NCBI GenBank assembly: GCA_019279435.1
Contig: JAAALK010000288.1
Coordinates: 56,347,624 to 56,411,623, forward strand
Length of the DNA stretch: 64,000 nucleotides
Direction of reading: 5' to 3'
Source: Zizania palustris
Lineage: Eukaryota; Streptophyta; Magnoliopsida; Poales; Poaceae
Position 1 is the stretch's first letter; each line of letters opens with the position of its first letter. The position numbers were made by a program, and so were the translations under genes. This document shows positions 1-10,198 of the stretch, in pieces. The notes under the pieces are model-generated. The model saw only the letters and a list, made by a program, of their open reading frames with translations, ran no database searches and was not told the DNA's origin.

Positions 1-3000
1 CGAATACCTCTTCGGTCCCTAGAGCTAGGGGTAGAACGACTAGTTCCAGCACCGGGAGTTCTAACAACTTTGCGTTTAACTCTCTTGCCCCCTTCGAAGC
101 TCTAAAATCTTTTTGTTCTTGCTGAAGCTCGGCCCAAGTTCGAAGCCATTCGGGGCTTCTTTCCCAACTTCTAAGATCTTCAGATCTTTTATTTTGAACT
201 TCATCTTCGTCTTCAGACCAAATAGTGTCTTCAGAAGACGAAGTGTTTACGTTAACCTCTTTTTCTTCCTCTTTAATATAAGACAATACATCTTTGATTA
301 CTTTGGGCGCAATTACGCCGGAGTCATCTCGAGGAATTAGAAATCGAGGACGCTTGTAAGTCTTTAGAAGTTCGAAGGTGTTCCATAATGAGCGAAGTTC
401 GTCGTTAATTTCTAACACTTCGATATCTTCCGTATGAGACAAAGCCTAAAAATATGATAAACAAATTTTCATTGATAAAGGTTCATAAACACGAAGCTTT
501 ACATAGTCAAAAATCCTAAATTATTCCTAAACCTGCGAGTTCGGAGGAGGCTGACTACTTGAAGCTTGGTTCCGAACTTGCTTCTGGCGTTGACCTTCGT
601 CGATCCAAGCCTTGATCGCAGTGTGACCTTCAGCTCTCCATGAAGCTTGGAAGGCCTGCCAGGCAGCAGTCACGCCTTCGGAAGGAGTCAGAAGCCGCTC
701 GTCGTCGAAGGTAATAGGGCCCTCTGCGCTCGGAGTGATTGATCGGCCCAAGTCCTCATAGTAACGAAGTAGTCCGATGGCAGACACTTGTCCGGAGAGT
801 TCTCCGTAACGAATGCCCGCCGTCTTCATTTGCTTCGCTGCTCCTTGGATCCTTTTTAACCGGCGCAACAGAGTGACGTTGTCATCTGAAGGAAGTGATC
901 CAGTAGTACCGAAGTACTCCAGAACACCTAGCATCTGTTCTATGACCTCCGTAGCTACCTTCTCGGACTTAAGCTTTTCTTCATTTAATGCATCCTTGCT
1001 CGAAGTCGTTTCTTCTAGAACTCCGGAAAGCCTAGCATTCTCCGTAGTTAAAGTATTCTTCTGATTTAGGAGTTGGCTAGCTTCCTCTTGGAGCCTCACA
1101 AGCTCGGACCCCGCATTAGCATGCTCCAACCGCACCCTTTCGATTTCCGCTCGAAGCACGATCCTTTCTGCTTCGAGCTCCTTATTTGCATCCTCCAAAC
1201 CCTGTCTGGCCCTGCGTTCTGTTGAAATCATATTATTCATTTGAACCACTCTAGCTTCGGAGAAAGACAAGTTGCGCTGAAGAGCTTCGTTTTCTTCCCG
1301 AAGCTGAGCAATTTCATGTTCGCCTGATAAAGTTGCAGCGCGGGCCAAGACCGCTTGCTAAGAAAAGAAAAAACTGAAGTAAGAAATTATTCATGTATAA
1401 TTTGTTATTGGTTCGAAGGTGTTCCGTACCTGGTAGGCTGCTCGTTCCATGGCAACGTTTAGCTCCGAACTCTTCGCCCTACTTAAAATAGCTACCAGCT
1501 CTGTCTCCCCGACTTCGCGACTGACTCGACCTAAAGGTTTGAGCAGAGTCCGAAGCCCGGTTCTTTGCTCCAAAAAAGGAGTTAAAAGAGGGAGCATTGC
1601 CGAAGCTTCTTAGTCATCCCTGCTTGGCGAAGCTCCGGAGCATTCTGCTGAGGTCTTTGGAGCTTCAGTAGATGGCCCCCTCAGTAGATTGACTCTCGTC
1701 TGTTGATTCAGACGAAGTTGATCCTTGAGCAGGGAGAGGTTCTATATGTCTTTTACCCCTTTCCAGGCCCCTGTTGAGCCACTTCCGGGTGAGGCTCCGA
1801 AGTTGTCGAAGGCCCTTGAATTGGATCTTCGCGACGTACTTCTACAGAAGAGGGCTCTGCAAAAGCAAAGGTATTATACATTGTATAATTTTGCAGAAAA
1901 GAACAAGAGAATTATGCGAAGTTTACATTCGACATTTTGGTGGTGAGCGAGCATCGGACTGCTCGGAGGATCGAAGGTGAGGTCTTCGTCTGAATCCAGA
2001 GTCAAAACTTCAACTGCCGGAGTATCTCTCTGAACATTATTTCCTTTATCCAAGGCCGAAGTCGCAGTAACTTCGACTTCACCTTCAGTCGTAGGGGCTT
2101 CGATTTGCTCTTCTTCTTGAGCATCCAGAGTTCTCACTTCTTCAATGTTAGCCTGAGACTCCGGCATACCTGTAGTATCTTCAATATGAATATCTTTTTG
2201 AGCTGCATCTTCATCAATCAACCTCACTAATAGTTTACCTTCATCTTCTTTAGAACCGGAGGTTGAGGTTCTTGGGCTCGGAGATGCAGGTTTTCTGGGC
2301 TTCCGAGCCACCTTCTTCACCGGAGTCTTTGCGGAGCTCGAAGCCCCAGCTTCGGCTTTCCTTTTCTTGGGTCCTTTCTCCGAAGGCACCCAATCCATCA
2401 GAGGGGGCGGAGTGATTCCCAACATTCCCCATACTCTGTTAAATCTCTCCCAACTCTCGACTAACTTGACTCTCCATTCTTTTTCGGTCGGAGTTGGAGC
2501 GCCCAAAATCTTCTCCGAAGCCCTTATGATTTGTTCCGAAGTAACAGGGGCTGAAGAAGCTAAAAAAGAAAAATAAATCAAGTTAATTTTTTCTTCGAAT
2601 GAATATGCATAATACATATTGTCTTCGAAGTTACCTGCAGGGCTCGAAGTTGAAGTAATTTTTCGAAGACCGCCTTCCGAATCCTCTTCGAAGATGATAG
2701 GCCAGTTGGCCATCAGCGGAGAAATTTGCAGACCGAGGAATTCTTCGGCTAAGTCTCGCATGCTTAACCTTCGGCTAATCTTTTGAAGCAGGTTGAGGCG
2801 GGCTTCGAGTTGACTTTCGTTGGGCTACACTAATGCTTCCTTCCGGAATTGGATTTCTTTAAGGGGTCCGGCCAGAGGACTGCTTGCCCCAACTTCGGCA
2901 TAGAACCATCTCAGAACCCAATCAGTATACCATCTTGCATTGATGGCCTTAGCAGGGAACTGAAGGGCATACTCATCTCGAAGCCTAAAGTTGATACTAC

Positions 3001-3578
3001 CAAAGGCTACTACTATTTTTTCACCTCCGGGGCCTACGAAGGTCTTCGATTGGCATGTTGCTCTATGTAGTGCAGCGAAGATCTCTGCCCTCCCCTCACA
3101 ACCTTCGGCTCTCAGCGCCCATTCAAAGATAGCCAAATGAGCTACTGCATTCGGAGAGAGCTGAGGAAGGGTAACGTGAAATAGATCAAGTACCTCCGCC
3201 AGGAAGTCTACTGCTAGGAAGGCCCAAGCCGGCTTCGAAGAAGGCTTCGAAAACAACTACTTCTCCGGGTCTTGGCGACAGAATCATTTCTTTGCCTGGC
3301 TTCCGGATCATGACCCCGGTACTAATTTTCCCTTCTACTGCGATTGCCCATGACTCTCTCTTGCAGGTAGAAGGCCCCAATTGGAAAGATTGATCCAAGT
3401 ATTTTGTTGACGGCGGGCAGAGACCTTGATCATCGACATTTTGGGGATTTCCCCCTTTTGCCGCCATGGATGTCGTTGCAGATGTCGGAGCTAATGTCGC
3501 CATTGCCGCCGCCGCTGCTGCAGCTGCGGCCTGCTGCCTAGCCAAAGCTGAAGGCCCCGAGCCTTTGGTCTTCACCAT
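1..3578 (-). pseudogene. Antisense extra gene of element L (Transposase_28 family), broken, 3' end off-window
   Basis: Five-exon gene read right to left. Exon 1 is 3578-2635, exon 2 2559-1927, exon 3 1856-1430, exon 4 1357-533, exon 5 from 445 past the edge. The introns of 75, 70, 72 and 87 bp have GT..AG ends. ATG at 3578 opens an Ala-rich N-terminus, then the FEAFFEAGLGLP and LSPNAVAHL motifs of the plant putative gypsy-type transposon domain. Exon 2 is Lys/Ser/Glu-rich. Exon 4 is a long coiled coil with Glu/Leu heptads. Breaks: one extra base near 3213, an in-frame TAG at 2825-2827, a TAA in exon 3 near 1755, and an exon 3 length out of phase. Exon 5 stays open to the window edge. Its function is unknown; known relatives are extra ORFs of plant Ty3/gypsy elements. 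Confidence 0.75.
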
Positions 3579-3697
3579 TGTAGTCACTGGGTTGCTTTGG
3601 GGAAAATGGAGGCTAGGGCTCAAGAACTCAAAGGGCTCAAAAGATGTTTGATTGCGAGAAAGCGGTGAAAAGGTAACCGGGTAAGTTCTAGGCCTTC

Positions 3698-3709
3698 TAT
3701 TTATAGCCT
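3698..3709 (-). promoter_or_regulatory. TATA box of the element L antisense gene
   Basis: On the minus strand the site reads ggctataaatag, about 120 bases upstream of the antisense ATG at 3578. Equivalent boxes lie upstream of the antisense genes of Tat-1 (22011) and element B (39223), which makes a chance match unlikely. Confidence 0.6.
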
Positions 3710-4018
3710 AGATTTTACTTTTTTACCGTTAGTCCATGCCGTTTCGCATTCCTGCCGTTACTTTTCTCCTAAATTAACTGCATTCTACAGTTTCCGTTAG
3801 AAACAGAAAGCTAACGGCTATTTTCTCTAAGTCTAAAAGACTTTCGAACTTCTTGAGTACGTTCTAAGATAGTTCGAAAAGCAATTATCCTAAGACTGAT
3901 TCGGAGTTTATATTTTCATACATTTCGGAGATGAATTAAAATCCAATAACCCCTATGTTTGGTTATCTTTTCCTTCTGTATACTGCTCTCCTAACATTAC
4001 AGGTTAAACGGAGAAGCG

Positions 4019-4033
4019 TATTCGAGGGGCTAC
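4019..4033 (+). other. Polypurine tract of element L
   Basis: Purine-rich stretch ending gaggggctac directly before the LTR start tgttggggg. The same PPT-LTR junction occurs at 22521-22533 and 39513-39524. It would prime plus-strand DNA synthesis. Confidence 0.7.
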
Positions 4034-4527
4034 TGTTGGGGGAAAATATCTCATCTTCGGGGTTATTGCCGAAACAACATAAAGGCAGATAGCGGATTCG
4101 AAGGTTCCAGACGTTCATCTTCGAAGATACCCGGAGTCAAGCTCGAAGTACGAAGATAGGCATTGGTTCGGAGTACATCTTCGAACTAAGGCTTTTCAAG
4201 ATCTTTTCTGCCAGCTAAGATGGAAGACTTATCTTTTATATCATTAGATTAGTCTTTTATCATTTTAGCCCTATTAAGGGAGCCGAATAGTTTCCACTAT
4301 GTCGGTTGTAATAGAGGGGTAAATAGGTCTTTTCCTTAATATTTGGGCCTATAAATACCCCCCGTTTCACCCTGTAATAGGGACCGAATACAAATTATTC
4401 AATACACACATTTGAACTATTCTAAGTTGTTATCCTTTCGGAGGCTTAGAACAGTTCTCTTCGCAAACACTTCGTTTGTTAGTTTCTTTTCTACAAAAAC
4501 CTGTTAGCGTAATCTTTTACGCCAACA
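4034..4527 (+). repeat. 3' LTR of element L (494 bp)
   Basis: Starts tgttgggggaaaa and ends ccaaca, as in other Tat-type LTRs here. It holds a TATA box (cctataaatacc near 4350) and an AT-rich R/U5 part. No partner LTR is in the window. Part of it (about 4260-4440) matches, in inverted orientation, the LTR remnant at 5451-5650. Confidence 0.7.
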
Positions 4528-4539
4528 CTCTGTTTTAGC

Positions 4540-5450
4540 GAGGCCTACTCTTTAAGTTGACAATTTGCATAGCCACTGGTGAATAGGTCGAGCCTTAGGG
4601 TTAACGAGCAAACTATGCTCGATAATGCTTCGGTCAACCCCGGGGATATCTTCGTCTGACGAGGCGAAAATATCTTTATTTTCTGGAACTACTTCTTCTA
4701 GCGAAGTAGCTATCTCCGAAGGCAGTCCCTTGCCAAACTGAAATGGGTATTCTTTACCTTCTTTAACAATGATCCTCGTGAGCACATCACCTTCGGGGCT
4801 TGTCCTGAGAGAAAAATCCATCGGAGGGTCTATGGACCCCAAAGCCTTCTCTGAGTGTTCTTGCACACAGTTTACCTGATGAGAATCAAGAGGTGGGCCG
4901 TGGCCATACTCCGCTCTCCGAGCTACGGCTTGGTCTCCTAGGATTGTAAGAACTCCACCTTGCATGGGCATTTTGAGACATAAATAATTATGATCTGCCA
5001 CGGCTCCAAATTGATTCAGCATCCCTCGCCCAAAGATTGCGTTGTAGGCGTACGGCACGTCGACAACATCAAAGATGACTTCCTCAACTCTGGTCAGGGG
5101 CCTCTCGCCGAAAGAAACCTCGAGGCCTATTTGGCCGAGAGCATCGAGAGGAGGGCCTGCAAAGCCTTGGAGTGGGTGGGCTGCTAGAAGCAAATGCCTT
5201 CGGGGGATACACATTTGATCGAAGGCTTGGACGAAGAGTATATCATGGAGCTTCCACCGTCGACTAATATCCTTCGAACTTCCACTCCTGTGATATCAGC
5301 TGAAATGATAAGGGGGTCAGCATGGGGGAATTTCACCCCTACAGCATCATGGGCAGAGAATGAAATGAGCACGTGGGACCACTCGGGCATTTCTACAGCC
5401 ATGTTCAAAGTCCCTATATGCCCTACTTCCCGAACATATCTGAATAGGAT
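4540..5450 (-). pseudogene. Remnant M: gag end, protease and RT start of a Tat-type gypsy element
   Basis: Read right to left. The gag-protease linker has REVGHIG, then EWSHV. The protease has RRILVDGGSS, a DGG active-site motif usual for plant Tat/Athila proteases, then AGPPLDALGQIGLEV and YNAIFGRGMLN. The segment leading into RT has DIPGVDRSIIEH. The same segments occur at 15900-16370 in Tat-1. A frameshift near 5210 splits the protease. RT ends abruptly near 4540, next to the LTR of element L, so the remainder was displaced or lost. The N-terminal part of gag is missing and the frame starts directly against an LTR fragment. Confidence 0.75.
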
Positions 5451-5650
5451 AATATCTCAGAATAGTTCGAAGTGTGTATTGAATATCTGAATATTTGATG
5501 CCTCTTACAGGGCGAGAAGGGGGGTATTTATAGGTAAAATCTCTAGAGAAAAGTCCTTTTTACCCCTCAATTACAACCGACATAGTGATAGTATTTCGGT
5601 ATCCCTTATAGGGTTAATATGGTAAAATATGCTCGAAGGATGTTGATAAG
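5451..5650 (-). repeat. Inverted LTR fragment of remnant M
   Basis: The reverse complement resembles the middle of the L LTR: an atgtcggttgtaat block, a TATA box (cctataaatacc) and the same downstream order (gcattc/aatac blocks). It is truncated on the right by the copia LTR at 5651 and fused on the left to gag-protease coding sequence without PBS or gag start. Confidence 0.6.
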
Positions 5651-7669
5651 TGAGAAACCAAGTTGAAATGTGCCTTGGTTTCAAGTCTGTGATGAGTGAT
5701 TGACGAGTTTCCTTCTGGGCGAAGGGGTCCCTCCGAAGGAGTTCAGAGGTGTTTTCCGAAGGGTGCGGATTTAGCTCACTGCAGTTGTGCAGCGGAATGT
5801 GTCTGTCGGAGGGGCCCAATAGAGCAAGATGACTTGGTGGTACCGAAGGGCTCAATACTTTGGGCGGTGCACCGGAGTGTGTACCGAAGGTTGTTTACCG
5901 GAGAGGTCTCCGGGGTACTAGAAACACTTGTATGTTTGTCAGTGATGCGCAGCTGACTTCGGAGGGGACGGACGGTTCGTAGCAAGTGAACCTGGGTCAA
6001 GCGGGAGGCTTGATGCTAGGCAGCGAGGAGCTCGGTCACGAAGGCTGTGTGGGGTCAAGGTCGGTCCTCGGGTCAGGGTGCGCCAAGCGGAGGAAGAAAG
6101 TGCGGAGAGTGGCTCTTGCTAAAAGTACCCTGAGGTGACGTCCTCGGAGGCGAGGCACTTCGAAGGGTGCTCCAGACAGAGTAACTTCAGAGTATGGTGG
6201 ACGAAGTCCTCAGCATTGAGGCAAGGCATTCGAAGTGTGCTCCATATGGAGACACTCGAAGGGACACCTGGCGAAGGTTTCGGAAGTCAAGGTGCATCGA
6301 AGGCATGGTTCGGATAAGGGTCTTCGTAGAGTGTGCTTGGGGCTGAGACACTGCGAAGAGGTTCTTATGGATATGCTTCATGCGGAGGCCTTGGACGGAG
6401 GGACTTCGAAAGGTGGCGAAGGTACTACAAAGGTGGGGCTTTGGATTGTGGCTGACTTGAGGTACTTCGGCTATGCATGGCTTTGGTATATGGACTAACA
6501 GAGTTCGAGCTGGGAGTAGCTGCGAAGCTGTGGTGGTCCACTCCGGAGGTGATGGTGCGAAGGTTCAAGAGCTTTGATGGCTTTGGCTCAAAACTGTCAC
6601 TGTATGGAAGGCTGACTTCGGTAAAGCAAAGGCCTATGGGTTTAAGCTTGTCACCGAAGCTACTGCACACCTCGCGTGCGAAGGGGATTTCATAAGACTT
6701 CAAATGTGCAAAGGTTGATCGTGTCGGCTCTGCAAAAGCTGATGTTGTCTCCTCTGCGAAGTTGATAAAGGAAGCCTCCAGAAAAGTAGACTACCATCTG
6801 TACCCCCTCATCTGGCTTAGGCAAAAACAATGTAAACCCTAGGGGTAAAGTAGTCTATTCATAGGGCTGAATAGTGCCTATAAATAGTGAAGGCTGGCTA
6901 GGTCTAGGCAACACTTTGAGCAGCCATTTCTAGAACTACAGAGCTAGCCGCCACTCCCATGTACTCAGTCATGTGAGTCTTTTTGTGTTCCCTGTTCATG
7001 CAATGAAAGTTTCATTCTATTCTTCTTTTGTTGCTTGAACTTGTATCCCTGTTTTGCACTGCGTGTATTGATTTCTCTAAGCTGCACTTTGTTCTGTTCA
7101 ACCTAGAGTTTTTGCTCCGTGTCTTTTCTAGAGAAGTGTGTGCAATGTGTGTGTATCTCTCACTGTGAGTTCGCTTTGTGTAAACTGGAGACAAGCTCTC
7201 TATGATTACGAGTGAAGCACTGAGAGAAGCTGGGATCGAAGCCTGTCTTCCTTCCTCTGTCGAAGTTCTCAGCGCAGTCTGTTCTGCTTACTATTTCCCC
7301 TTCGAAATACGAAGCCTACTACTAGTTGCTAGTGCTGAGTATCTGTTCGAAGCCCACAAAGGGAAACCTTCTTCTGTGAAGTGCATAGTGCGAAGCCTGC
7401 TCGAAGGCACCTAGTGCGTGAAGCCTGCACTATCCAAGAAGAGTTGTGTTTTGGGGTTTGTGGGTGTGAGCGAAGTCTTCTTGACTTCGAACTTTTGCTC
7501 TTTGTGAAGCCTGGTTTCAGAGCTGCAAAATACCTCCGAACCAGACCTTCAAAGGGTGTGTTTGAAGCCTGTTCCGCGGGAGACTATTTTGAAAACAGAA
7601 GGCTATTTTTAGCCTGAGATTTTAAAAGCTCCCACCATTCACCCCCCTGGTCACCCTTTTGGTCCAACA
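5651..7669 (+). repeat. 5' LTR of copia copy 1 (about 2.0 kb)
   Basis: Starts tgagaaaccaag and ends ggtccaaca. It aligns by eye with 56067-58114. It is rich in ccgaagg/ttcgaag words and has a TATA box ctataaatag at 6878-6887. Short open frames inside are not conserved with copy 2 and are not called genes. Confidence 0.8.
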
Positions 7670-7671
7670 AT

Positions 7672-7689
7672 TGGTATCAGAGCAGGTTA
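7672..7689 (+). other. Primer-binding site, initiator tRNA-Met type
   Basis: tggtatcagagcaggtt follows the LTR end by two bases. TGGTATCAGAGC is the classical plant copia PBS complementary to the 3' end of initiator Met-tRNA. Confidence 0.85.
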
Positions 7690-7733
7690 AGATTATCAGT
7701 TGACCTTAACCGGTTTTGTGATCTTTTGGCGAC

Positions 7734-10195
7734 ATGGATAGAGTTAGTAAAATACCTTTGTTCGATGGGACTGATTTTGCACACTAGAAGGTGCGCATGG
7801 AGGCTTACTTGCTAAGCCAAGGAAATGCAATTTGGGAGATTGTTGACTCACAATACTCCATCCCTAAAACCTGCACCACTCAGATAGAAAAAGATCAGTA
7901 TAATTCTAACTCCAAAGCTAGAAACATAATGTTCATTGGTTTGAGTTCAGAGTGAGTTTGATAGGGTTCAGCACCTAAGGACAGCTAGGGAGATTTGCAC
8001 TACACTCACTATTTTTCATGAGGGCTCTACACAGATTAAGGCTAGGCGCCAAAGCACATACAATCAATAGTATCATCTGTTTGTGCAAGCGCCTGGTGAA
8101 TCTATAGATGCCATGTTTTCTCGCTTTGACGCAATAGTGAGTAACTTGCAGTCCAACGGGGTGCTTGCTTACAATGACCATGATAGGACTATCAAGCTTC
8201 TCTATGCTCTCAATCGTAGCATATGGGAAATGAAGATATCCAGCATTGAGGAGTCTGCAGGTTATGACACATTGACCTGTGATGAGCTCTTTAGCAAGCT
8301 GAAGTCCATAGAGATTGCCACGACATCTCTTGCATTGCATAGAAACTCTTTGCCACAGCCATTGGCACTAGTTTATAGCTCTAGTCGTGGCTCCACTGCA
8401 TAACCAAGCACATCTGGGACTTGTGTTCTTGCAGGTGGTTTTGCGTTGTCCTCCCTAGTCTGTCACTAAGGAGCAGGTGGATACTCTGGATGATGAAGAG
8501 CTTGCTCTCATTGCCAAAAGGTTCACCCGTTTTCACAATGAAAGACGGGATCAGAGGAGAAGTGGATTTAGTGGTTGTTTTGAGTGTGGTGACACTTCTC
8601 ACATCAAGGCCAATTGTCCTTAGCTCAAGAGGAGAGATGAGAGTGAGTGCCCCAAATACCACAAGAAAGAGAGGAAACCCTTTGTGAAGGGTAAACACGG
8701 CAAGGTGGCTAAGAGGGTAGCCAAGGCCGCTTCTAGAGCATTCGTTGCTGCACTCAGCGACATCGACACTTCCTCAACTAAGGAATCGAGCTTTGACGAG
8801 GAGGAAGAATCTCCAAGGAAGGAGGAGAAGAAGGAGAAGAAGGCAAGGGATTTCACTAGCCTCTGCTTCATGGCCGACAACACTCATAGCAATGATGAAC
8901 TTGACTCATATGAGGTACCACTGTCCTATGACAAACTTTCCATTAAAGTTGATGAACTGAATGAAGTAGTTCTTGGTTAGGATAGATTTCTAGTGCAAGC
9001 TGCTAGAGATAGAAAAGACCTTAGACTTAGGCTAGAATCCATTTCTACTGATTATGTCATGCTTAAGTCTAAGATTGATGGTGCTGAATGTGAATCTTGC
9101 GCTGTTGTCATGGGTGAGCTTGCTCAATTGCATTCTGTGCATGCTCAAACTGTTGATGAGCTTGAGACTGCACAGAAGCAGCTTTTGGTGGTGGAGTCTA
9201 GACCTATTTCTTCTGATGCATGTTCAAATTGTCCATTATTGATTGATAGCATTAATTTAAGAAACAAGCATGTTAGGGAGTTAGAGGCTAGATTAGAGAG
9301 TGTTGAGTGTTCTAAGGATGTGCAGCCTGCTTGTCCCACTTGCATCACCATTAAGGACCAACTCAGTTTTGCTAGAGGGCAAGCTAAAAACATTATGACT
9401 GAAAATGAATACCTTCTTTCTGTGGTTAACAAATGAACTGAGGGAAAGGGTAGGATGGATTTGCTCTTGGCCAAGACCAAGATGTGTGCTGACAGGGCAG
9501 AGTTAGCTCTAGGATTGGGTTTTGAGAGGATTCCTTCAAATAGTGAGAATAAAATTGTTTTTATCCTCACCCACTACCCTATAGAAAGAAAGAACCCAGT
9601 TAGACACTCCATCAGCCAAAAAACTTACCCAAACTCCAAAGAAAACCACCCCTCCTACCAAGAAAATTCCTCCTAAAAAGAACTCTCTGATAAAACCCAA
9701 GGAGCCTGTGAGGATTGCTCCTATAACCCATGAGAGTGCTCGTAGGAGAGTATTTCATTGTTCTTAATGTCCGCGGGTAGGTCATTTGGTTGGGTTGTGC
9801 TATCGTCACATCAAGGATGAGCGACGTTCTCAGACGTTGAGATTCCAGGACATGCATTACCCTCCTCTAGGTATGCATGAGTCTGAGTTTACTCACGTCC
9901 TATTTATGAGGTTCCTAGATCCTCTCGGAGAGGCTTTGCCCCTCGTGGTGTTCACCATGTTTCATATGGTGCTAGATCACTTGTTAGTGGATTTGTGCCT
10001 CGACAGGTTGGGAGACCTCGTCATGCATTTGAGTCACATCATGTAGGTAGACCTCGCACTGTGCATCATTCTATTTTTCTTGTGCGTAGATAGTCTACTT
10101 TTATTGTGCCTACTGCTCGTATCACTCTGTGTTGGATGCCTCGTCATGCTTTCACTCACCCCAGCATTGAGCGATCGAGGTTTTCCCGTTTTGTG
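7734..10195 (+). pseudogene. Decayed gag of copia copy 1
   Basis: ATG at 7734 begins the same protein as copy 2 (MDRxSKIP.FDGTDFA), but a TAG replaces the Tyr-Trp region after about 17 codons. Further recognisable blocks are QAPGESIDAMF.RFDAIVSNL (8083 on), a CFECGDTSHIKANC zinc knuckle near 8575 followed by a TAG, the Ser/Glu/Lys-rich linker (8684-8980), and coiled-coil segments (8993-9436). The second zinc-knuckle region near 9750-9820 is damaged. Stops and indels are scattered throughout. An in-frame TAG at 10196-10198 separates gag from protease, as in copy 2. Confidence 0.75.
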
Positions 10196-10198
10196 TAG

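Larger units (their letters stand above)
1..4527 (+). mobile_element. Element L: 3' part of a Tat-type Ty3/gypsy retrotransposon
   Basis: The element is oriented plus. Visible parts are a broken minus-strand extra gene (1-3578), a polypurine tract and a 3' LTR at 4034-4527. Its gag-pol and 5' LTR would lie left of the window. Assignment to the Tat lineage rests on the antisense Transposase_28-type gene, the PPT gaggggctac and the LTR start tgttggggg, all shared with Tat-1 (13686-23118), which also has Tat-like protease and integrase. L appears inserted into remnant M, whose pol reading stops at 4528. Confidence 0.75.
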
